Source of the DNA: Heliomicrobium gestii
GTDB taxonomy: Bacteria; Bacillota; Desulfitobacteriia; Heliobacteriales; Heliobacteriaceae
Direction of reading: 5' to 3'
Length of the DNA stretch: 64,000 bases
Assembly: GCF_009877435.1 (NCBI RefSeq)
Contig: NZ_WXEX01000002.1
Coordinates: forward strand, 124,001 to 188,000
The notes under the pieces were generated by a model. It was not told the origin of the DNA and ran no database searches. It saw nothing but the letters and a program-made list of their open reading frames with translations. Positions 57,021-64,000 of this stretch are shown here, piece after piece (the stretch's first letter is position 1; every line of letters begins with the position of its first letter). A program made the position numbers and the translations under genes.

Positions 57021-57787
57021 CGCCGCCCCCCTTTGATGCCGGCGTTGCGCGGGTCGTCGGCCGCTTCGCGTTCCACGTAGTCGATGAAGAGGTCATCAAG
57101 ATTCGCTTTATTTTCGCGGGCTTTCATCTCCGCCGGCGTGCCAAAGGCGATCAATCGACCGTAAAAGACGAAACCCAGGTAGTCGCAGGTGTCGGCTTCA
57201 TCCATGTAGTGGGTGCTGACGAGGACGGTCATCCCTTCAGCGCGAAGCTGGTGGATGATCTGCCAGAAGACGCGCCGGGACACGGGGTCGACGCCGGCTG
57301 TCGGTTCGTCGAGGACGATCAACCTGGGCGCGTGGAGGAGCGCGCAAGCCAAGGCCACACGCTGTTTCCAGCCGCCCGACAAGGCGTGGACCAGTTGGGG
57401 CAGGCGGCCGTCCAGGCCGATCCGGTCGATGACGCTGCCCTTGCGCTCCGCCGCCAAGGCGCCCCGCAGGTTGTAGACGCCGGCGTAAAAGTCGAGGTTC
57501 TCCTGAACGGTCAGGTCGTCGTAGAGGCTGAATTTCTGGGACATGTAGCCGATGCGCTGTTTGATCTCCTCCGAGTGGGTGCGCACGTCATAGCCGAGGA
57601 CGGTGGCCTGACCCTCCGTCGGCATCAGCACGCCGCAAAGCATCCGGATCGTCGTCGTTTTACCAGCGCCGTTCGGGCCGACAAAGCCCATGATCGAGCC
57701 GGCCGGAAGCTGGAAGGTCACCCCCTCGACGGCTGTATAGCTGCCAAAGCGTTTGCTCAATCCCTGGCAATCGATGGCCAGTTCCAT
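57017..57787 (-). CDS. ABC transporter ATP-binding protein
   Basis: A 256-aa ABC ATPase: Walker A GPNGAGKTTT (residues 36-45), Q-loop in YMSQKFSLY, signature LSGGWKQRVALA, Walker B LIVLDEPTAGVDP and H-loop STHYMDEA. The W in the signature is unusual (normally LSGGQ/M). It belongs to the YbhF/drug-export group. It couples to the permease after it and follows HlyD by 23 bp. Confidence 0.92.
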   Translation of the reverse strand: MELAIDCQGLSKRFGSYTAVEGVTFQLPAGSIMGFVGPNGAGKTTTIRMLCGVLMPTEGQATVLGYDVRTHSEEIKQRIGYMSQKFSLYDDLTVQENLDFYAGVYNLRGALAAERKGSVIDRIGLDGRLPQLVHALSGGWKQRVALACALLHAPRLIVLDEPTAGVDPVSRRVFWQIIHQLRAEGMTVLVSTHYMDEADTCDYLGFVFYGRLIAFGTPAEMKARENKANLDDLFIDYVEREAADDPRNAGIKGGRR

Positions 57788-57810
57788 GGCCGTTCACCTC
57801 CGTCAGACCG

Positions 57811-58956
57811 TCAGTTTGCCTTTTGAAAGACCACATCGGCGGGCATGCCCGGCTTCAGCCGTTCCAGCCCTTCCGCCAGCTTCGTCTTGACGCTGAAGAC
57901 GAGGCTCGTCCGCTCTTCTTTCGTCTGCACGTTTTTGGGGGTGAACTCGGCCTTGTCGCTGATCTGGGTCACGGCAGCGGCGAAGAATTGACCGGGATAG
58001 GCGTCAACGTTGACGCTGGCGGCGGTCCCGACGGAGAGGCCGCCCAATTGCGCCTCAGGCACATAGACCTTCACCCAGAGGTCGTTTTCGTCGAGTATGG
58101 TGACGATGCGAGTGGCCGTATTGACCACCTGCCCTGATTCGACGTGCTTATAGAGGACGCGGCCCCGGACCGGGCTTTTGAGCACCACCTTGTCGGCGTT
58201 GACTTGGGCCAGCCGCATCTTTTCCCGCAAGCCATCCACAACAGCCTTCTGCGCCAGGATCGTCGGCTCCGTGTTGCCGGCCAGGGCCAGATCGAGGCCG
58301 GCCTGGGCGCCGCTGCGCTGCGCCTCCGCTGATGCCACCTGGGACTGAGCGGCTTCCAGTTGGGCTTGGTCCGCCTCGGTTTGGTTGTGGGACGTCTTCA
58401 CCCGTGTCTTTTGGTTGTCCAACTCCCGTGCGCTGAGCGCCCCGGCGTCGTAAAGGGCCTGGTTTTCCTTCAGGATCTGCTCCTCGTGGCGCAGGTTTTC
58501 TTCGTCGCGGGAGAGGTTGGCCTTGTACTGGTCGATCAGGGTGCGGTTCTGGTTGACTGCCGCCTGAAACTGTTCCACCGTAGCGCGCTGGCGGCGAACC
58601 TCCTCGGCGCGGCTTCCGTTGACCAGATCGAGGAGTTTCGCTTCGGCCTGCCGGAGGTCGCTTTCGGCAGCCCGCAGGGTGATGACCGCCGTCTGGTCGT
58701 CCAGCAGGGCGATCACCTGTCCCACCTCCACGGTCTGCCCCTCGGCGACACGGAGTTCTGTGACGCGTCCGGCGATCTCCGGTTGGACAGGCACCATCGT
58801 TCCCTCAATGGTCCCCGAATAGACCTCCTTGGCCTTCCCGAAGAAGCGACCGAAAACACCGGCATCCCCCTGGGCCGTTGTGGCAACGCTAAATATCAAC
58901 CCAACCGCTGCCATGGCGATGAAACCGCCAGCGATGATCTTTGCCCTTCCGTTCAT
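57811..58956 (-). CDS. HlyD-family membrane fusion/periplasmic adaptor protein
   Basis: A 381-aa adaptor: N-terminal hydrophobic anchor (IIAGGFIAMAAVGLIFSVA), a lipoyl-like half motif around residues 45-80 (GTMVPVQPEIAGRVTELRVAEGQTVEVGQVIALLD), a long coiled-coil hairpin (about 85-225, rich in Ala, Gln, Glu, Arg) and a beta-barrel/second lipoyl half (GRVLYKHVESGQVV). It links the ABC-2 pump to the outer side of the envelope. ATG preceded by GGGGGA. In a one-membrane host its long hairpin would have no TolC partner. Confidence 0.9.
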   Translation of the reverse strand: MNGRAKIIAGGFIAMAAVGLIFSVATTAQGDAGVFGRFFGKAKEVYSGTIEGTMVPVQPEIAGRVTELRVAEGQTVEVGQVIALLDDQTAVITLRAAESDLRQAEAKLLDLVNGSRAEEVRRQRATVEQFQAAVNQNRTLIDQYKANLSRDEENLRHEEQILKENQALYDAGALSARELDNQKTRVKTSHNQTEADQAQLEAAQSQVASAEAQRSGAQAGLDLALAGNTEPTILAQKAVVDGLREKMRLAQVNADKVVLKSPVRGRVLYKHVESGQVVNTATRIVTILDENDLWVKVYVPEAQLGGLSVGTAASVNVDAYPGQFFAAAVTQISDKAEFTPKNVQTKEERTSLVFSVKTKLAEGLERLKPGMPADVVFQKAN

Positions 58957-59058
58957 GGTTCAATCCCCCTTCTCCTTCGCCCCTATCCCGTTCCAGTCCG
59001 ATTCAATCGGTCTGCTTCTGTTGCCCCCGAATGCCGCCCTCCATCGCCCTCCGGCGAC

Positions 59059-59718
59059 TCAGGGCGGTGTCCCGTCTCCACTGCCGGATGGTTGCAAGGA
59101 GCCATGCAAAAAGAGGTCGATCATGTCGGCCAACTCCTTCTGCCGATCTTCACCGGCCACCCGTTCCGGCAGCAGGAATGGGCTGAGGGTGTAGGCCATC
59201 AGCATCCCAAACCAGCAACGCGCCAGCGTCCAGGGACGAAAATCCCGCCGGATCTCCCCCTTCTGCTGCCGTTGCTCGATAAAGCGCAGGAAGACGTCTT
59301 GACTCTTGTAGGCCACTTCCCGGATAAAGATCTCCCGCAACTCCGGATGGTACTGCGATTCCGTGATGATCAGGCGAATCAGCTTTTCGTTGCTCCAGAT
59401 GAACTGCTGCCGTTCTTCACTGATCAGCACCAGCACCTCCCGCAAAGGGAGGTTTTCATTGTTCAGCAGCAACTGCCGGATCGAGTTGACGCTGTTGGGC
59501 GCCATGGTATTGCGGATCAGCGGAACAAGCAAGGCCAGCAAAATCTCTTTTTTTGTCTTGAAATGCCGGAAGATGGTCCCTTCGGAGATGCCCGCCTCCC
59601 GGGCGATCTCGCTTGTCGTCGCCGCGCTGAATCCCTTTTCGGTGAAGACGCGGAGGGCCGCTTCCGCGATGTTCCACTGCTTGTCAGTCAGCCGCGGCAG
59701 AATAAGGTTGTCATCCAT
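59059..59718 (-). CDS. TetR/AcrR-family transcriptional regulator
   Basis: A 219-aa repressor: N-terminal helix-turn-helix ([41 protein letters not shown], about residues 17-60) and an effector-binding helical domain. First gene of the HlyD-ABC operon, about 100 bp ahead of hlyD. GGAGGTGAGGGC precedes the ATG. It probably represses its own operon through the repeated site found upstream and releases it upon binding a compound exported by the pump. Confidence 0.9.
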   Translation of the reverse strand: MDDNLILPRLTDKQWNIAEAALRVFTEKGFSAATTSEIAREAGISEGTIFRHFKTKKEILLALLVPLIRNTMAPNSVNSIRQLLLNNENLPLREVLVLISEERQQFIWSNEKLIRLIITESQYHPELREIFIREVAYKSQDVFLRFIEQRQQKGEIRRDFRPWTLARCWFGMLMAYTLSPFLLPERVAGEDRQKELADMIDLFLHGSLQPSGSGDGTPP

Positions 59719-59735
59719 GCCCTCACCTCCTGCAA

Positions 59736-59792
59736 CGAGTGTTCACTTGTTCTATCTGAGTAACCGATAAAAATAAGTGAGTATTCACTTAT
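59736..59792 (-). promoter_or_regulatory. Double operator upstream of the TetR-type regulator
   Basis: ATAAGTGA-gtat-TCACTTAT (59773-59792) is a perfect 8-bp inverted repeat with 4-base spacer. A second copy of its half-site AAGTGAAyACTC occurs on the minus strand near 59738-59749, closer to the gene. Their position in front of the tetR start suits autorepression. Confidence 0.65.
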
Positions 59793-59930
59793 ATTTTTCC
59801 ATGAGCGACTTTTCGCGTCAAGAGGATCTGCTATGTTTTCCGTTCCTTTCGCCGGCTTTCGTTCCAAGAGGCTGGACAAGTCCCTTGGCAGCGGCTATCT
59901 TTATGCTATCTGAACCAAGAGGTGATGCTC

Positions 59931-60266
59931 GTGGACTCGCTCCGTTTGCGCGATGTACAGGCCCGCGTGGACGCCTATATCTCCCAGTTTGAAGAGGGCT
60001 ACTTTGATCCGCCCACCCTCGTGAACCGTCTCTGCGAGGAACTGGGGGAACTGGCCCGGGAGGTCTCCCACCGTTTTGGCCCCAAAAAGAAAAAGCCCGG
60101 TGAAGCTGAAGGCGAAATGGAACTGGAAATCGGCGACCTGCTCTTTGTCCTCGTCTGCCTCTCCAATTCCCAGGGCTATGACATGGACGACATCTTTCGC
60201 CGGACCATGGAAAAGTACGAAACGCGCGACAAAGACCGCTGGACACGCAAACGCCCGGCCCCTTGA
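59931..60266 (+). CDS. MazG-like nucleotide pyrophosphohydrolase
   Basis: A 111-aa all-alpha NTP-PPase fold protein. The metal-binding pattern is CEELGELAREV (EExxE) with a second acidic helix EMELEIGDLLFVLVCLSNSQG (ExxD type), as in MazG/MazG-like house-cleaning enzymes that hydrolyse NTPs to NMP and PPi. GTG at 59931 with AGAGGTG six bases before it is chosen; GTG and ATG codons at 59922 and 59925 are too close to the site. Single-domain, half-length MazG form. It runs toward tRNA-Thr. Confidence 0.85.
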   Translation: MDSLRLRDVQARVDAYISQFEEGYFDPPTLVNRLCEELGELAREVSHRFGPKKKKPGEAEGEMELEIGDLLFVLVCLSNSQGYDMDDIFRRTMEKYETRDKDRWTRKRPAP

Positions 60267-60339
60267 CGAGAAAAGGGGCTACCCGCTGGGGAGCACCTGG
60301 GAAACCCCTTTCTTGACCCCTTTGGAAAAAACTCCCCTG

Positions 60340-60369
60340 TTGACGAAACTCATTTTTTTGTGATAAACT
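60340..60369 (+). promoter_or_regulatory. Promoter of tRNA-Thr
   Basis: TTGACG (60340-60345), 18 bases, TAAACT (60364-60369), 26 bp before the tRNA 5' end. Confidence 0.6.
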
Positions 60370-60395
60370 ATCTCCTGCTTGGGTAACAAACATCT

Positions 60396-60471
60396 GCCGG
60401 TGTAGCTCAGTTGGTAGAGCAATTGATTCGTAATCAATAGGTCGCCGGTTCGAGTCCGGCCATCGGCTCCA
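60396..60471 (+). tRNA. tRNA-Thr(CGU)
   Basis: 76 bases with encoded CCA. Acceptor GCCGGTG/CATCGGC (one G-U pair), D-arm AGCTCAGTTGGTAGAGC, anticodon stem ATTGA/TCAAT with loop TTCGTAA giving anticodon CGT, T-arm GCCGG-TTCGAGT-CCGGC. All arms are intact. It reads ACG. Confidence 0.97.
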
Positions 60472-60483
60472 GTGAAAATAAAA

Positions 60484-60510
60484 CCTCCCGAAAACGGGAG
60501 GTTTTTCTTT
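60484..60510 (+). terminator. Terminator of tRNA-Thr
   Basis: Stem CCTCCCG/CGGGAGG (60484-60490, 60495-60501), AAAA loop and a long T tract, 12 bp after the tRNA. Confidence 0.9.
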
Positions 60511-60546
60511 TTATCTGCAATCAGCAGAAACCTTACGGACCAAAAC

Positions 60547-60840
60547 TTATGGACCAAAATCATATTTGAAAAACTCCATCAGATTGTACCGTGCCGCCTC
60601 TGCCCGGGCAACCGCAATTTGTTCCGCCAATGCCAATAGCCGCTGCTTGTCATAGGGGGCCCGAATCGGCAGCTTTACGTGCCTGTAAAACTGGTTTATC
60701 AGCGCTCTTAACCTGCGGAAATGGTACTGACGGGCGCTCTCAGTGATTTTATTGTTTCGGCACATGGATAAACGCATCGCGATGGCATCCGCTATTTTGT
60801 TTGCTCTTTCTCGGTACAGGCACATTTTTATCACTCGCAA
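60547..60840 (-). CDS. Unknown small helical protein
   Basis: A 97-aa basic protein, not recognised, with regular Leu/Ile/Arg spacing that suggests an all-helical fold and no membrane segment. No strong ribosome site is visible; the ATG at residue 6 (around 60825) is an alternative start. It lies between the tRNA terminator and a small XRE regulator on the opposite strand. The absence of an overlapping better gene and protein-like composition support it only moderately. Confidence 0.4.
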   Translation of the reverse strand: MRVIKMCLYRERANKIADAIAMRLSMCRNNKITESARQYHFRRLRALINQFYRHVKLPIRAPYDKQRLLALAEQIAVARAEAARYNLMEFFKYDFGP

Positions 60841-60976
60841 AAGTTATTTTTTAACAATAGCATTTAATTATATTGAAAATCGCAACGCATGAATCCTATT
60901 CTAATGGGACTATCCCCTTGTGGTTTTGATTGTATTGGGCGATAATGGTATTGGAATCTGGTGTCAGGGTGGAATT

Positions 60977-61165
60977 ATGGACAAACGAACGCTAAGGGAG
61001 TTGCGTCGTTTGCTCGGCCTCACACAGAAAGAGCTTGCCGATAGGGCTGGGTGTGTCCAATCTGAGATATCAAAGATCGAAAAAGGGAGAATACCCAAGT
61101 TCGACTTGGCCCAGCGAATCGCAAGAGCATTAGAGGTCGAAGCGGAATACATAAAATGGAATTGA
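60977..61165 (+). CDS. Small XRE/Cro-type HTH regulator
   Basis: A 62-aa helix-turn-helix protein consisting of little more than the DNA-binding domain: LRELRRLLGLTQKELADRAGCVQSEISKIEKGRIPKFDLAQRIARAL. The ATG at 60977 follows AGGGTGG; the frame is open upstream to 60920 but without support. The target is unknown; a perfect palindrome 37 bp downstream is one candidate site. A toxin-antitoxin role is possible with the divergent small ORF, but nothing confirms it. Confidence 0.8.
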   Translation: MDKRTLRELRRLLGLTQKELADRAGCVQSEISKIEKGRIPKFDLAQRIARALEVEAEYIKWN

Positions 61166-61201
61166 TTTTTCGAATTCACTCCCTAATGTTCGTTATGATT
61201 T

Positions 61202-61217
61202 TATTCCATATGGAATA
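61202..61217. promoter_or_regulatory. 16-bp perfect palindrome
   Basis: TATTCCATATGGAATA lies between the XRE gene and its terminator. A related pair of half-sites (GGAATAC...ATGGAATT) occurs at the end of the XRE gene. It may be the operator of that regulator. Confidence 0.4.
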
Positions 61218-61224
61218 TTTTTTC

Positions 61225-61253
61225 GACGCAAAGCAAATATCCTGCTTTGCGTC
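61225..61253 (+). terminator. Terminator after the XRE gene
   Basis: Stem GACGCAAAGCA/TGCTTTGCGTC with a 7-base loop and TTTGATTT tail. Confidence 0.65.
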
Positions 61254-61340
61254 TTTGATTTATATTAAAATTAGGTAAAAATCACCTTATTGTGTATTCA
61301 TTCGTTTTCACACCCAAGCAGCTAATGGAGGTCGAGCTTT

Positions 61341-63155
61341 ATGCATCGTTGGCTGACTCACATCGGCGTCACGGCTTTGGTCACCCTGTTGATGGTCCCC
61401 ACGGCCTGGGCCGCGACGATTCAATGGCCGGACGGCTCCCGCTTCGAGGGGGAGTTACGGGGAGGGAAAATGGAGGGACCCGGCGCGCTGCGCTGGTCCA
61501 ACGGAACGTTCTACAAGGGTGACTTCTCCAACTCGCTCCCCCATGGAAAGGGTCGCCTGCTATGGCCGAACGGGGTCTATTATGAAGGCGATTTTAAACA
61601 AGGCAATTTTGATGGCGTAGGCCTGCTCATGGAGAGCCCGGACCACTACTTCGTCGGCGAGTTTCAGGCCAATCAGCCCCAGGGCATGGGGATACGGCGT
61701 AAGGAGGACATCATCGACGGCGGTCTCTGGGAGAAAGGGATGGCCGATCCCGTCTACAACCGGTCCCAGCCGAACCGGATCGCCGGAATTCAGACATGGC
61801 ATGAGGCCGTCCTCATTGGCGATCATGCGCTGATTCCCGTTGAACCCTTTCTCACCCGAAATGGCTGGATCGCCAAGACAACAGATGCCCACTTCCCGGT
61901 CAGCTTTGAAAAAAACAGCTGCCGGCTTTTCCTGCAGGCTGCCAACCCCGTCGCTCGCCTGGACAATAAACCGAAATGGCTCAGTTCGACCCCGATCCTG
62001 CATCAAACAACCCTCTACGCCGATATTGGCGATCTCCTCTCCCTCTCGGGGCAACCTGCCTTAGACCGGGCCTACTTCACGCCCCCGGCAAGCACGCAAT
62101 TGAATCTGACTCCCCTCCACACCCCTTCTCGCCAGCTGTTGCGTTATGGGCCTGCCCGGTTGGAAAAGGCAGCCTTCGCCCCATCTGACGGCAGTCGATT
62201 TGGGGCGCCCCTGGTCGCCCGAGACGGTTCCATCTATGTGGGCACAGAGGCCGGCACCGTCTACGCCCTCGGCGCCGATGGATCGGAAAAATGGCGCTAT
62301 GACGCCGGTGGCGCCGTGGTCACCGCGCCGACGGTGACACAAGACCGGATCCTGGTTGCCGCTTCGAAACAGATCGTCGCGCTGGACGGCGCCGGCGCCC
62401 TTCAGTGGACCCTTTCCGCCCCGGTGCGTGAAGGCGGCCTGACAGCGGCGCCTGACGGGACCGTCTGGGCAGTCAGCGATGAGGGCGTCCTGCTGCGGAT
62501 CGCCGCCGCAACAGGCGACATCCTGACGACCGTCAGAACACCTTGCTCCCCCGCCTTCCCTCCCCTTGTCGCATCAGACGGGACCATCTACGCAGCCGGC
62601 GACAAACGGTTGAACGCCTTTTCCCCATCTGGGGAGTGCAAATGGTCTGTTAAGACCGGCGGCGCAATCTATGGATCGCCGGCCCTTCACCCTGACGGAA
62701 CCGTATACATGGCGACGCTCGACGGGAGTGAACCCGTTCCAAGAGCGCGAAAAATGACCCTGTTCGCCTTGGATTCGGCCACGGGAGAAGAAAAATGGAA
62801 AACACGGATATTGGGCGGCGATCATCCTTCAGGGATCGCCGTCGGCTGGAATGGGATCTACGTGGCCACCGATTCGGAATTGCTTGCCCTGTCTTCTACC
62901 GGACAGATCCTCTGGCAGACTTCTCTGCTTCCCTCTACCGGTTCGCGGTTCATTGCCGGCGCTCCCGTGATCGACCTCAGCGGAACCCTATTTGTGAATG
63001 CAAACGTGTTCGGCGACGCTCGGATCATCGCCGTCGACCCTCAGGGGAAGGTCCTGGCGACGCAGGCAGTAAAGGGCGTCATCTCCGGTCCGATGACCTT
63101 GGACACCTTTGGCAATCTCATCGCCGGCGCCGAGGAACTCCTCGTCATCCGGTAA
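61341..63155 (+). CDS. Secreted MORN-repeat/PQQ-like beta-propeller protein
   Basis: A 604-aa exported protein. Signal peptide about residues 1-24 (hydrophobic core VTALVTLLMVPTAWA, cleavage after AWA). Then three to four MORN repeats (about 28-115: WPDGSRFEGELRGGKMEGPG and WPNGVYYEGDFKQGNFDGVG style), a middle domain of copper amine oxidase N-like pattern (about 150-250: LIGDHALIPVEPFLTRNGW), and a propeller of PQQ-like blades (about 270-600) with repeats such as DGSIYVGTEAGTVYALGADGSEKW. GGAGGT lies 9 bases before the ATG. It may bind surface or matrix components; no catalytic residues are identifiable. Confidence 0.8.
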   Translation: MHRWLTHIGVTALVTLLMVPTAWAATIQWPDGSRFEGELRGGKMEGPGALRWSNGTFYKGDFSNSLPHGKGRLLWPNGVYYEGDFKQGNFDGVGLLMESPDHYFVGEFQANQPQGMGIRRKEDIIDGGLWEKGMADPVYNRSQPNRIAGIQTWHEAVLIGDHALIPVEPFLTRNGWIAKTTDAHFPVSFEKNSCRLFLQAANPVARLDNKPKWLSSTPILHQTTLYADIGDLLSLSGQPALDRAYFTPPASTQLNLTPLHTPSRQLLRYGPARLEKAAFAPSDGSRFGAPLVARDGSIYVGTEAGTVYALGADGSEKWRYDAGGAVVTAPTVTQDRILVAASKQIVALDGAGALQWTLSAPVREGGLTAAPDGTVWAVSDEGVLLRIAAATGDILTTVRTPCSPAFPPLVASDGTIYAAGDKRLNAFSPSGECKWSVKTGGAIYGSPALHPDGTVYMATLDGSEPVPRARKMTLFALDSATGEEKWKTRILGGDHPSGIAVGWNGIYVATDSELLALSSTGQILWQTSLLPSTGSRFIAGAPVIDLSGTLFVNANVFGDARIIAVDPQGKVLATQAVKGVISGPMTLDTFGNLIAGAEELLVIR

Positions 63156-63189
63156 CCCAATCCCCGACCGGATCAACAGACAGGCACGG

Positions 63190-63220
63190 AAAAAGGCTGC
63201 TCCTCGCGGGCAGCCTTTTT
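63190..63220. terminator. Bidirectional terminator
   Basis: AAAAAGGCTGC/GCAGCCTTTTT hairpin between the convergent propeller and deacetylase genes, with T tracts on both strands. Confidence 0.85.
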
Positions 63221-63243
63221 CCTGTTCCCCCATCCCAGGGTTT

Positions 63244-64000
63244 CTATTGATAAGCATCGACAGCCAGCATCTCTGCCACGGTCACAAAGGCATAGCCTTT
63301 TTGCCGCAAACCGTCGATCATGACCGGGAGGGCTTTCGCCGTCGCCGCCCCGTTGCCGCCGCAGTGCATCAGGATGATGTCTCCAGACCGGGCATTCTCG
63401 ATGACATAGGCCGCGATTTCCTCCGGTCGCTTATGGTCCCAATCGAAGGTATCGAGCGACCAGAGGACGGCCCTGTATCCGCTGTGTTCCAGCACGGGAA
63501 GGACGGCCTTATCGATGTCCCCGTAGGGCGGCCGGAAAAGGGCCGGCCTTTTGCCGGTGATTCCACGCAGGGTCTCCTCGGTCCGACTCAGTTCCGAGCG
63601 GATCGACCTTTCGCCGGTTTTGGTAAAGTGGGGATGGCTGTAGCTGTGGCTTGCCACCAGATGGCCCTCCCGCTCGACCCGTTTCACCACCTGGGGATAG
63701 GTGGACGCCTGTTCCCCAAGCACGAAAAAGGTGGCCAAAACGCCCTTCTGCCGGAGGGTATCAAGAATCTGGGGGGTGTTTCTCCCGTCGGGACCGTCGT
63801 CAAAGGTCAGGCAGAGGCGTTTGCCCGAAGGGTCGCCGCCGATGTAGACCTGAGCCGGCTGTTCCCGCGACAAGCGCTCCACACCCTCCCGCCACTCCTG
63901 CCAGCGGGTCAGGGCCTTGCCCTGGAGTGAAACGGTGTTGGCCCGGATCGTTTGGAGTCGTTCTGGTTTTCCCGCCGCAGTTTCCCCGGATGGATCAGCG
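63244..64000 (-). CDS. Polysaccharide deacetylase (NodB domain), 5' end outside the window
   Basis: Carbohydrate esterase family 4 domain. LCLTFDDGPDGRNT carries the catalytic base and metal-binding Asp, SHSYSHPHF the metal-binding His pair, RPPYGD and the C-terminal ILMHCGGNGAAT the other NodB motifs. A GTG at 63882 could start it, but the frame remains open for 39 more codons to the edge of the window and no ribosome site precedes that GTG, so the gene probably begins outside and may carry a signal peptide or anchor there. Likely deacetylates peptidoglycan or another GlcNAc polymer. Confidence 0.88.
   Translation of the reverse strand, partial: ADPSGETAAGKPERLQTIRANTVSLQGKALTRWQEWREGVERLSREQPAQVYIGGDPSGKRLCLTFDDGPDGRNTPQILDTLRQKGVLATFFVLGEQASTYPQVVKRVEREGHLVASHSYSHPHFTKTGERSIRSELSRTEETLRGITGKRPALFRPPYGDIDKAVLPVLEHSGYRAVLWSLDTFDWDHKRPEEIAAYVIENARSGDIILMHCGGNGAATAKALPVMIDGLRQKGYAFVTVAEMLAVDAYQ

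Overview
The window is bacterial and looks like a fairly GC-rich member of the Firmicutes/Clostridia. The evidence is a glmS ribozyme, a T-box leader in front of the branched-chain amino acid operon, strong GGAGG ribosome sites with many TTG and GTG starts, a cdaA-cdaR-glmM locus, citramalate synthase, rubredoxin and a YpdA-type reductase. A Heliobacteria/Peptococcaceae-like host fits, but no lineage-specific marker such as a photosynthesis gene is present, so this is an inference.

Left part, 1-18.5 kb, is accessory DNA. It begins with two radical SAM enzymes of RiPP type (a B12-dependent C-methyltransferase-like protein and a SPASM protein), a small membrane protein, and a detached tRNA 3' end at 4621-4648 that looks like an attachment-site scar. 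A copper-storage-like four-helix protein follows. Then comes a defence island: a Septu-like ATPase/HNH pair abutting a 5'-truncated helicase-nuclease, a complete DNA phosphorothioation operon (dndB-C-D-E plus a DndA-type cysteine desulfurase), and, convergent to it, an AT-rich two-gene cassette of a GHKL (Bergerat-fold) ATPase and a methyltransferase-like protein. No DndFGH restriction genes are seen, so the two-gene cassette is a candidate partner or an independent defence system.

Middle part, 18.5-35.6 kb. glmS, with its ribozyme leader, and glmM belong to the cell-wall/c-di-AMP neighbourhood (cdaA, cdaR, an FAD protein, glmM), but they are separated by an unusual operon of about 8.7 kb: a micro-ORF, two dynamin-like GTPases, a GrpE-like protein, an Hsp70 reduced to its ATPase domain, two related P-loop GTPases that share a DYRGG motif, and two proteins of unknown family. 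I recognise no described system with this composition; it is the strongest candidate for an undescribed machine.

Right part, 35.6-64 kb, is mostly housekeeping. One T-box-controlled transcription unit, ilvE-ilvD-ilvN-ilvC-ilvB-leuA-leuC-leuD-leuB-cimA, covers Ile/Val/Leu synthesis with the citramalate route to 2-oxobutyrate. Between its promoter and a rubredoxin gene lies an ORF-poor, repetitive, strand-asymmetric block of about 0.8 kb bounded by a promoter-like site and a terminator (candidate non-coding RNA). Then follow ypdA, a YkuI-like EAL protein, motAB, a CoA transferase, a TetR-controlled HlyD/ABC-2 export operon with a double operator, a MazG-like protein, tRNA-Thr(CGU), a small XRE regulator, a secreted MORN/beta-propeller protein, and a polysaccharide deacetylase cut by the right edge.
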